Origin: JADJNW01 sp964517175
GTDB lineage: Bacteria > Bacteroidota > Bacteroidia > Chitinophagales > Saprospiraceae
Direction: 5' to 3'
Length of the DNA stretch: 20,824 nucleotides
NCBI GenBank assembly: GCA_964517175.1
Contig: CAZFBU010000076.1
Location: forward strand, 1 to 20,824
Each line of letters begins with the position of its first letter. The stretch's first letter is position 1. The notes below the pieces were generated by a model that did no database searches, had not been told where the DNA came from, and was given only the letters and a program-made list of their open reading frames with translations. The position numbers and the translations under genes were made by a program. Below, one piece after another: positions 13,021 to 20,824 of this stretch.

Positions 13021-14115
13021 ATGAACCGGAGAAAACTAATTTGCAAGAAGCTAAACCAGAAGACTTTGAAAAAGAAATTTTACCCTTTAATCTTATCGTT
13101 GCTGCTAGGGTGGGCATTGCAAGCGCAGGACATCCACTATTCTCAATTTTACAATGCTCCGCTCCAAATCAATCCGGCGCTAACCGGCGTATTTGGCGGC
13201 GATGTACGCGTGATGGGCAATTACCGGCAGCAGTGGTCGCCCTGGGTCAATTATCTCACATTTTCGGGCGCTGCCGACATGAAATTCTATCCGAAAGCGC
13301 CGCGCAACGGCTTTTTCTCGGGCGGTTTGACGTTTAACTACGATGAAGCCGGCGATTCCAAACTCCAAAACGTCCATCTGGGATTGAATGGCTCCTATAC
13401 CCAGAAACTCAGCAGCCATTCCTACATCACGCTTGGTGCCATGATGAGTGGCAATCAGCGGGGCTTCAAGCCCGGAGCGCTGACCTTCGACGAGCAGTTC
13501 GATACCGGTCGGGGGCAGTTTGACGAAAATCGAAGCAGTGGCGAAAACTTTGGCAATACGACGCAGTTCTTCGTGGACTTTGGCACGGGCATCAACTTCC
13601 GCATTCAGGCGCTGAGCGATGCCGAACTGGTAGATGAAATGAAGCAACGCAGCAAACTGGACGTTGGCATCGGCATTTATCACCTGACCAACCCCGACCA
13701 GAGCTTCTTCGAGGGTGTTGAATCCCCTTTGTTTACCAGATATAGTCCTTACATATCAGGAACACTTCAGCTTGGCGCTGAGAGTCCGCTGGATGTGGTA
13801 GCCCACCTCAACGGGCAGTTTCAAGGACCATACGAGGAGTGGCTGGCGCTGCTGGCGCTCAAAATACACGTAGAAACGACCCCCGGCAAGCAGTTGTCTA
13901 TTCAACCGGGCGTTGGTTTTCGCTTTGATGAATTTGGCGATGCTTACTATCCTGCTTTGCAGGTGAATTACCGAAGCTGGCAGGTGGGGTTGAGTTGGGA
14001 CGTAAATATTTCTGAATTTCAGCGCGTGACCAACCGAAACGGCGGGCCGGAAATATCGGTACAATACATTTTCAGCAGGCCGCTACCCAGGTTCAAGATT
14101 TGCCCATTGATTTAA
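13021..14115 (+). CDS. PorP/SprF family type IX secretion outer-membrane protein
   Basis: A 364-residue protein. A basic N-terminus and hydrophobic core (about 20-36, ending LQAQ) form the signal peptide. The mature start, DIHYSQFYNAPLQINPALTG, followed by GNYRQQWSPW (66-75), is the signature of the PorP/SprF family. Such proteins are outer-membrane beta-barrels. SprF of Flavobacterium johnsoniae is needed for secretion of the adhesin SprB, and paralogues sit next to the individual adhesin they serve. Here the giant adhesin at 16997 is two genes downstream, so this is probably its partner (inference). No promoter stands out in 12755-13020; the spacer to the next gene is 85 nt. Confidence 0.93.
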   Translation: MNRRKLICKKLNQKTLKKKFYPLILSLLLGWALQAQDIHYSQFYNAPLQINPALTGVFGGDVRVMGNYRQQWSPWVNYLTFSGAADMKFYPKAPRNGFFSGGLTFNYDEAGDSKLQNVHLGLNGSYTQKLSSHSYITLGAMMSGNQRGFKPGALTFDEQFDTGRGQFDENRSSGENFGNTTQFFVDFGTGINFRIQALSDAELVDEMKQRSKLDVGIGIYHLTNPDQSFFEGVESPLFTRYSPYISGTLQLGAESPLDVVAHLNGQFQGPYEEWLALLALKIHVETTPGKQLSIQPGVGFRFDEFGDAYYPALQVNYRSWQVGLSWDVNISEFQRVTNRNGGPEISVQYIFSRPLPRFKICPLI

Positions 14116-14200
14116 ATAATAAAAGAACAGACTAAATCAGAAGCTTTGACTGGTTTTCTACCCCCAGTTTCAGATTTCAAGACCAGACTATTACAACGCT

Positions 14201-16984
14201 ATGAGTAAATTACGTTTATCTTTTCCCATTGTGCTGCTAATGGCATGCCAAATCAGTTTTGCCCAGCCATCCATGAAAGACTGGCTGCAGGTAGCCGATG
14301 CTGCCTACGATACCAGCGATTGGTACAATGCGTTTCGCTATTATGATGCGGCTTTGAAATACAAGCCCAACGCAGCCGATAGCCTGCAAATTTTATTCAA
14401 ATATGCTGAATCTGCCCGGCAGTTCAATGCCTATCTCTATGCCCGGCGAGCCTATCGCCAGGTGCTGGAGAGCCCTTTGCCAAAAGAATATCCGCTGACG
14501 CTGAGCAGCCTGCGCCTGGCGCAAATGGAACAAATGCTCAGCATTTACGATACGGCAAAAATTCATTACAATTACTTTATTGATGAGATCGCCAGTAGGG
14601 GAGGACCGGAGGCACAATACCTGGAAGAAGCCCGAAAAGGCGCCCGGGACTGCGACTTTGCGCTCACGGAATTGAACCGGGGCTTTCAATTGACGATTGA
14701 TTCCATGCCTAAAGGTGTCAATTCGATTTTTTCGGATTATGATGCCACTCTGCTGAACGACACCTTATATTATACGTCTTTTCAGTTTACCTATCGAAAA
14801 GATAAAAACCAACTCAAACGAAAACGGGAACTCAATAAAATGCTGACTTCCGTCGGGGGTGCACCCGGGGTGTTGCTGCCCGATTCGATCAATGTGGACG
14901 GCATGCACACCGCTCATACGGCATTCAATGCCGATGGTTCGCGCATGTATTACACCCTGTGCGAATACGCTACCCTGACTGATGTGCGTTGCGACATTTA
15001 CATGCGCGAGCGCGACGCGAGCGGCGGCTGGGCAAATCCCCGAAAACTTTCCATCAACGTACCCGGTGCCACCAATACCCAGCCCCACATCGGCTATGCC
15101 GAGTGGATGGATCAGGAATTGTTGTTTTTTACTTCCGATCGCACGGGGGGCGCAGGCGGGCTGGACATTTGGTGCGGCAATGTGAATTCGGACGGCGATG
15201 TCGTTACAGCAGAACCCGTAGCGCCCGCCAATACACCCGGCAATGACGTAACGCCTTTCTTTCTTGACCTGACCCAAACGCTCTATTTCAGCACCGATGG
15301 CAGACCGAGCATGGGCGGATATGATGTGTATGAAACGACCCTGGCGCGAAACGGCTGGACGGCTCCCCGGCACGTCAATTATCCCGTAAGCACCAGCTAC
15401 GACGATCTTTATCTGAGTCTCAAACGCGACGGCACAATGGGGTATCTATCCTCCAACCGGCTGGGTGCTACGCTGATTGATAAAGACAAGGAAGCTTGCT
15501 GCCTGGATATTTTTACTTTCGATATGGAAGTGAAATTGGAAGTGGAAACATTTAATGAAGTGGATGACTCGCCGCTCATTGGCGCAACGGTGGAATTGTA
15601 CGAGCGAACACCCGCGGGCGATGTGCGGCTCGGTGCACCCCAAACCAATGCCGGTGGAAACACCTTCAATTTCCCGCTCCTGCCGGGCAAATCTTACCTC
15701 GTGAAGGGAACATACCCGGAGTTTCGTGCTGCGCTGGACAGCAGCGTGGTGGTGAATACCATCGAATTCCGCGACGAGCGGATTATCAAGTTGCCACTGT
15801 ATCTCGGTCCGCCGATTGATATCGTTGTCAATACCTACAAAGTGTTTGATGAGGCAGCGCTGAACGGCGCAACGGTTGAGCTGTACGAAGTAACCGATGC
15901 CGGCGAACAACTCGTCGCTTACCGCGAAAACGATAATGGCAACAATTTTACCTTCCAGGCTCAACGCAACAGAAAGTACCAGATCAAAGCTTCCCGACCA
16001 TATTATTTTTCTAAAACCGATATGATCGATTTGACACAGCCCGAATACCAGCGGGTAAGAACGGTAGAACGAGACATGTTTTTCGGACAGGAACTGGAAG
16101 TAGCAGTGGTGGACAGTACCAGCCGGGAGTTGTTGTCCGACGTAACCCTCAGAAGGCAACTGCTGACAACCGGCGCACCGCGCGAACTCGATCGGGATAC
16201 GACCGCCGACCAGGCAAAGACTTTCCTGTACGAAGAAAAAGCCTTTAGCATGGAAAACGACTATCGGTTTGTCGTCTCCAGCCCGGGGTATAGCTCTGAT
16301 TTGCAAGATTGGGCATTCGCCACCGACCAGACCATGGCTTCCGAAGGGCGCTTTGTGGATACGATTCCTCTGCCCTTCCGCATCGATACCATTGCGCTGT
16401 ATTTCGACCATGACCGACCCGACCCCAGCAACTGGCGCGTCACTTCTACCTTGAGCTACGATCAGACGATTGCCGATTACAAAGCCCGCAAGTGTGAATT
16501 TATCGATCAGATGTTTGGTACGGGGGCTTGCGATAACCGAATTCAACTCTCCAGACAGGACAGCCTTGAAAAGGCAAGATACGAGAACTTCTTCGACCGG
16601 GAAGTCGGGCAGAAGGGCGTTCTGCTGGCTCGCATAGCTCAGAAAATTCTGGATGAACTGGAAAAAGGACGGGAAGTTTCCCTGACCATTCAGGGCTATT
16701 GTAGTCCTTCCGGCGGAAAGGGATATAATGAGAATCTTTCGCGACGTCGCATCGATTCCGTCAAGAAGTTTTTCCTGGCATACAGCAATAACGGCGAATC
16801 CATAGGAACTTATTACAAAACGGACAATAGCGGCAAGTTTAAAGTCAGCGAACAACCCTTTGGTTTTAATCTGGTACCACCCAGAATAAAACGCTTGCTG
16901 GCGGGCAGCCGAAAGGATTCTATCTACAATATTGCAGCATCAGAAGAGCGAAAAGTAGTGGTGAAAGATATTCAATTCAAATGA
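14201..16984 (+). CDS. PorE-like protein: TPR, PD40 propeller, regulatory-like repeats, OmpA C-terminal domain
   Basis: A 927-residue envelope protein. The N-terminus (MSKLRLSFPIVLLMACQ) allows a lipobox LMAC with Cys16; cleavage after SFA at about 21 is the alternative. Helical TPR-like repeats span about 25-150. A PD40/WD40-like propeller covers about 170-440 (FNADGSRMYYT, LLFFTSDRTGGAGGLDIW, LYFSTDGRPSMGGYDVY). Two close copies of a carboxypeptidase-regulatory-like domain begin at GATVELYE (461 and 556), with a weaker third at about 631-725. The OmpA-like end starts at IALYFDHDRPDP (731) and keeps the peptidoglycan motif NxxLSxxRxxxV (Asn843 to Val854). This order matches PorE of Porphyromonas gingivalis, a T9SS lipoprotein that binds peptidoglycan. 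It lies between the SprF-like gene and the adhesin (12 nt upstream), so it probably anchors this adhesin export unit to the cell wall. Confidence 0.88.
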   Translation: MSKLRLSFPIVLLMACQISFAQPSMKDWLQVADAAYDTSDWYNAFRYYDAALKYKPNAADSLQILFKYAESARQFNAYLYARRAYRQVLESPLPKEYPLTLSSLRLAQMEQMLSIYDTAKIHYNYFIDEIASRGGPEAQYLEEARKGARDCDFALTELNRGFQLTIDSMPKGVNSIFSDYDATLLNDTLYYTSFQFTYRKDKNQLKRKRELNKMLTSVGGAPGVLLPDSINVDGMHTAHTAFNADGSRMYYTLCEYATLTDVRCDIYMRERDASGGWANPRKLSINVPGATNTQPHIGYAEWMDQELLFFTSDRTGGAGGLDIWCGNVNSDGDVVTAEPVAPANTPGNDVTPFFLDLTQTLYFSTDGRPSMGGYDVYETTLARNGWTAPRHVNYPVSTSYDDLYLSLKRDGTMGYLSSNRLGATLIDKDKEACCLDIFTFDMEVKLEVETFNEVDDSPLIGATVELYERTPAGDVRLGAPQTNAGGNTFNFPLLPGKSYLVKGTYPEFRAALDSSVVVNTIEFRDERIIKLPLYLGPPIDIVVNTYKVFDEAALNGATVELYEVTDAGEQLVAYRENDNGNNFTFQAQRNRKYQIKASRPYYFSKTDMIDLTQPEYQRVRTVERDMFFGQELEVAVVDSTSRELLSDVTLRRQLLTTGAPRELDRDTTADQAKTFLYEEKAFSMENDYRFVVSSPGYSSDLQDWAFATDQTMASEGRFVDTIPLPFRIDTIALYFDHDRPDPSNWRVTSTLSYDQTIADYKARKCEFIDQMFGTGACDNRIQLSRQDSLEKARYENFFDREVGQKGVLLARIAQKILDELEKGREVSLTIQGYCSPSGGKGYNENLSRRRIDSVKKFFLAYSNNGESIGTYYKTDNSGKFKVSEQPFGFNLVPPRIKRLLAGSRKDSIYNIAASEERKVVVKDIQFK

Positions 16985-16996
16985 TCTAGTCATCCT

Positions 16997-19900
16997 ATGA
17001 GTATATATCATAAAAAAGCAAGCAACGTGAAAACGAGAAACTTACTCCAGTTTATCCTGGCGCTCCTGATCGCTGTCGCCCTGCCGGCAGTCTCCAAAGC
17101 GACGCACATCGTCGGTGGAGAGATCGGGTACGAGTGCCTGGGAAATAACCAATACGAAATTACACTCAAAGTATATCGGGATTGTTTCAACGGTCAGGAA
17201 GATTTCGACCGTCCGGCTTTTATCGGCGTTTACAACCTTTTCGGTGAATTGGTGCGCCGGCTGGAAATTCCGTTCAATGGCGTTCGGGATACGCTCAATC
17301 CTTCCCTGAACGATCCCTGCCTGGTCATTCCCGGCGATGTTTGCGTGGATACGGCAACTTATCGCACNNNNNNNNNNNNNNNNNNNNNNNNNNNNNNNNN
17401 NNNNNNNNNNNNNNNNNNNNNNNNNNNNNNNNNNNNNNNNNNNNNNNNNNNNNNNNNNNNNNNNNNNATCCCTGCCTGGTCATTCCCGGCGATGTTTGCG
17501 TGGATACGGCAACTTATCGCACTATCGTCACGCTTGATCCGAATCCCGAAGGAGGTATTTATCAGATCACTTACGTGCGCTGCTGTCGGAATAAGATTAT
17601 CGACAATATTTTCGATCCCGAAGAAGTGGGCGCGGTTTATGATGTCATTCTCACCACGGAAGCTATGGCACGGTGTAATAGCAGCCCAATTTTTAATGCG
17701 ATCCCACCGAATTACATTTGCGCGAACCAACCTTTTGTTTTCGACCACAGCGCAACGGATGCCAACGGCGACCGCCTGGTGTACAGCCTGTGCACGCCCC
17801 TGTCGGCTGGCTCGGTTTCCAACCCCAAGCCACGCCCGACATTCAATCCGGTGAACAATGGTCCGCCCTTTGACGAGGTGCAATTTTTACCTGGTTTTGG
17901 ACTGGATAATTTATTCGGTGCGGGTACACCATTAAGTATCGATCCGGAAACGGGCTTGCTCACCGCCGTTCCGGGTATTCAGGGAACCTTCGTTGTGGGT
18001 ATTTGCGTGGATGAATACGATCAGGAAACTGGTGAATGGTTGTCGCGTACGCGGCGCGATTTTCAGTTTGATGTGGGTATCTGCGGACAGATCGTGGAAG
18101 CTAAATTTGAAGTGCAGGACACCTGCTCGTTAACGCTGGATTTTGAAAATCAAAGCACGGGTACAAATGATTATCGGTGGTTGTTCGATTACCCGAATAC
18201 CAATCTGACTTCGACCGCAACGTCACCGACCTTTACCTTCCCGGCTCCCGGCGAATATACCGTAGCGCTTATCGCCGCTCCCGGTGCGGCTTGTACCGAT
18301 ACAGCTTTTCAAACGATAAATGTCCTTGACAATACCATCAATATTGACTTTAACGCTACTGCTGCCGATTGTGAAACGGAATCGGTATTGCAATTGACAG
18401 ATTTAACTACGGACGACGCCTCGTCCGTTGTGCGTTGGAACTGGACAGTTACCTACAACGGAACCACCCTTTCATCCAATGCGCAGGACACAGCGTTCGT
18501 GCTGCCACTTGATGTATCGGGAACCGTGCGGCTGAAGGTGACCAGCGATAACGGCTGTACGGCAAGCTTACAAAAAATGTTCACCACCGGTGATAACCCC
18601 ATACCTATTGATGTCATTCGGGATACGATCATTGCCTGCGCCGGAGATTTGGTGCCGCTGAATCCGGATGGCGACCCGGATGATGGCTTCCTGTACGAAT
18701 GGACGCCCGACAATTTACTCGACGATGCTTCGGCAGTAAATCCGGTATTTACAGCTACGCAAACCACGACGTTCACGGTTCGCATAGCCCCGCAAAATGA
18801 GTTTTGCGAAGCAACCAAAGAAGTGCTGGTCATTGTGAACCCTGCGCCCGCGGTTGATCTTGGCGCCGATCTGGTCATTTGCCAAACAGATACCATTCAG
18901 CTTGCCGCAAACGTGACCGGTGGTACCGAGCCATACACCTTTGCGTGGAGCAACGGATTGCCCGCCACGGAAAGCCATACGCTCACGCCGCTTTTGTCAA
19001 ATGCTTACAGCGTAACCGTGACCGATGCGAATGGCTGCGTCGCTACGGATACCGTTAATGTGGAGGTGAATGTAGTGCCGGGTGTGCTGGTGGGTGCGTC
19101 TGATACGGAAATCTGCGCTGGCGATACGACCACCGTAGAGGTTATTGTAAATGGGGGTACGCCGCCGCTGACCATCGAATGGAATCAGGGACTGGACGGC
19201 AATACCTCGCACACCGTTTCGCCAACGGAAACAACGACCTATGTCGCAACAGTCACCACTGCCGATGGCTGCACCCGGTCGGATTCGATCACCGTTTTTG
19301 TCAATCCATTGCCGGAACTGACGGTTGATACCACTTTCTGTACCGCCGATCTGACGAATTATCAAATAGAAATTACAACCAACACGGATAGCCTGCGGGT
19401 GGATGCAGGTACGGTCGTACAAAACGGCTTTGGTTCTTTTACCATCACAAATATTCCGCAGGGCCAGGATGTCAATATCACCGCGGTTTCTACTTCTACC
19501 GGCTGCGAAACGACGGTGCAGGTGATGGGACTCATCTGCGAATGCCCGGACATCGATCCGCCGGTGAGTGGCGGCGACCAAACTGCTTGTGAAAACGACC
19601 CGATTCCGCCGCTCACAGCAAGCGTTCCCGATGGGCAAACAGTTGACTGGTACGATGCTCCTGAGAATGGTAATCTGCTGTTGGCGGGTTCAACGAGCTT
19701 CACGCCGACCCAGGCGGGCACGTACTACGCCGAGGCACGCGATGTGCTGACGGGCTGCGTGAGCGATGATCGTACTCCGGTAACACTGACCATCACGCCA
19801 GCGCCAGAAGTTATGGCAAATGCCGATCTGACCACGATCTGTGCAGGCGATACGGTCATGCTTAGCGCAAATGCGATGGGTGGAGCAGAACCCTACACCT

Positions 19901-20824
19901 TTGTCTGGAATCAGGGACTGGGCAACGGGCAAAACCGCATGGCAACGCCACAGCAAACAACAACGTACGTCGTTACGGTAACCGATGCCAATAACTGCTC
20001 CACGACCGCTGAGGTTGAAATAACTGTCAATCCGCTGCCGATCATCGAGTTTATCGAATCCGAATGCTCAGACGATCTGACGACTTACACGATTCGGGTA
20101 TTTACCGATGGTGATGTTTTATCACCTTCAGCAGGTGAAATTGTCAGTGAAGGCGATGGGCAGTTTGCGATTATCAACATCCCCGTGGAAGTGGATTTAG
20201 TGCTTGTCGCAACGTTTAACATAACTGGTTGCCAAAATCAATTGTCCATCAATGCGCCCAATTGCGAGTGCCCGGATCTGCCACCTCCAAATGAGGAAAG
20301 CGGTGACCAGGCAGTTTGCGAAGGGCAACCTTTCCCACCATTGACCGTCAGCGTTGATGCTGGCGAAACCGTAGATTGGTACGATACCGCTATCGATGGC
20401 AATCTTTTGCAAGCCGGTTCTACGAGCTTTACACCGACGGCTGCGGGCACTTATTATGCTGAAAGACGCGATATTTTGACCGGCTGTACAAGCTTGTTGC
20501 GTACGCCAGTTAGGCTAACGATCAATCCTTCTCCGGAAATCACCGTTAGCGCGAGCGATGAAACCATCTGTCCGGGTGAAACAACGACGATCAGCGCCAG
20601 CGCAACCGGTGGCACGGAGCCATATACATTCACCTGGGATCAGGGGCTGGGCGAGGGCAATAATTTTGAAGTGAGTCCAACTACCAATACTACTTATATC
20701 GCAACGGTAACCGATGCTCTTGGCTGCTTTGCCGTTGGTCAGGTTATCATTACGGTGAATCCGAACCCCGACGTAGTAGCGAGCGCCGACCAAACCACCA
20801 TCTGCGCGGGCGAGACGGTGAACC
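16997..20824 (+). CDS. Giant SprB-like gliding/T9SS adhesin (5' part; runs off window)
   Basis: ATG at 16997 opens a signal peptide (hydrophobic core about 14-33, ending VSKA). Next comes THIVGGEIGYECLGNNQYEI, typical of very large Bacteroidota adhesins that end in a gliding-motility C-terminal domain. The frame breaks at the 100-N gap (17368-17467) only because the same 55 bases stand on both sides. Joined, DPCLVIPGDVCVDTATYR continues as TIVTLDPNPEGGIYQITYVR. The frame is then open from 17470 to the window edge, which I checked codon by codon. After a globular N-terminal part, PKD-like domains lie at about 18100-18330 and 18340-18590. Ig-like/SprB-type repeats follow from 18847 on. It follows the PorE-like gene by 12 nt, so the two are co-transcribed. 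Probable role: a cell-surface adhesin for gliding or attachment, exported by the T9SS. The sorting domain lies beyond the window. Confidence 0.88.
17313..17367 (+). repeat. 55-base overlap, left side of gap
   Basis: These 55 bases are identical to 17468-17522. Being exactly contig-end and contig-start, and exactly 55 long, they look like an unmerged assembler k-mer overlap rather than a biological duplication. Confidence 0.9.
17368..17467. other. Scaffold gap of 100 N (artefactual)
   Basis: This is a 100-N placeholder between two contigs that overlap by 55 bases. Removing the N run and one copy restores the reading frame of the adhesin, so the real missing length is probably zero. Confidence 0.9.
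17468..17522 (+). repeat. 55-base overlap, right side of gap
   Basis: Second copy of the sequence at 17313-17367; see that entry. It begins at the first base after the N run. Confidence 0.9.
18847..20824 (+). repeat. Tandem A/B Ig-like repeat array inside the adhesin
   Basis: Two unit types alternate. Type A (231-234 bp, 77-78 residues; ICAGDT, then GG.EPYTF.W and VTVTDANGC) starts at about 18847, 19078, 19804, 20533 and 20767. Type B (492-495 bp, 164-165 residues) starts at about 19312 and 20038. It carries CECPD, GDQ..CE, PPLT, TVDWYD, AGSTSFTPT.AGTYYAE and LTGC. The order is A-A-B-A-B-A-A, with the last A cut by the window. The A+B pair recurs at 726 and 729 bp. Type A resembles SprB/PKD-like repeats; type B ends in an Ig-like T9SS domain. 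Confidence 0.85.

Noticed and set aside
12501..14165. Shared 12-mer CTGGTTTTCTAC before the beta-helix gene and before the PorE-like gene
   Set aside because: Only 12 bases match, the surroundings differ, and the genes are on opposite strands, so chance is a sufficient explanation.
15446..16855. 469-codon open frame on the minus strand
   Set aside because: It lies wholly antisense to the PorE-like gene, whose domains are all recognisable. The antisense product shows no domain or signal and no promoter was seen.
1..20824. CRISPR arrays, tRNA or rRNA genes, insertion-sequence transposases
   Set aside because: I looked for regularly spaced repeats, cloverleaf-like segments and transposase motifs and saw none. 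The only repeats are those listed.

Overview
The window looks like a piece of a draft genome from the phylum Bacteroidota, most likely a filamentous or gliding member of the Saprospiria (Lewinella/Haliscomenobacter-like). The evidence is a type IX secretion (T9SS) C-terminal sorting domain, a PorP/SprF-family protein, a PorE-like OmpA protein, a giant SprB-like adhesin, and several promoters of the Bacteroidota form (TTTG or TTG, about 18-21 nt, then TAnnTTTG). The class-level assignment is inference. Two 100-N runs mark scaffold joins.

Region 1-2500 is accessory. A carboxypeptidase-regulatory-like surface protein runs off the left edge on the minus strand. Upstream of it is a tiny secreted peptide gene with its own promoter, a probable frameshift in a G6 tract, and a hairpin behind it. 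Then comes a gene graveyard: a frameshifted RHS-core relic between two 29-bp direct repeats, and a piece of an adhesin domain. Positions 2502-4910 hold an intact pbpC (penicillin-binding protein 1C).

Region 4911-5617 holds two diverged copies of one small module: a perfect 10-11 bp hairpin, then a conserved 'catactATGAGAAAACT' start, then a peptide tail AAGx[CS]Gx[FY]xLE[CS]GxK. Each copy is disabled as read, one by a nonsense codon and one by a frameshift. Both hairpins also look like terminators on the opposite strand. A plus-strand terminator separates this from a large minus-strand gene (5618-8719) for a secreted glycine-rich/HYR protein with a T9SS sorting domain.

Region 9024-11205 is a plus-strand metabolic stretch. 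It holds a 47-residue membrane protein with an unusually strong Shine-Dalgarno sequence, a Tat/lipoprotein glycosylasparaginase, and a PLP-dependent serine/threonine dehydratase or racemase with its own promoter. A 24-residue membrane peptide frame follows. Then comes a convergent minus-strand beta-helix protein (11502-12443, GTG start) with a clear terminator.

Region 13021-20824 is a three-gene T9SS adhesin locus on the plus strand: a PorP/SprF-family outer-membrane protein, a PorE-like TPR/PD40/OmpA protein with peptidoglycan-binding motif, and a giant Cys-containing repeat adhesin that runs off the right edge. The three probably act together: the SprF-like partner and the peptidoglycan-anchored protein support export and surface attachment of the adhesin. 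The N-gap inside the adhesin is an assembly artefact. Its flanks carry the same 55 bases, and merging them restores one open frame.
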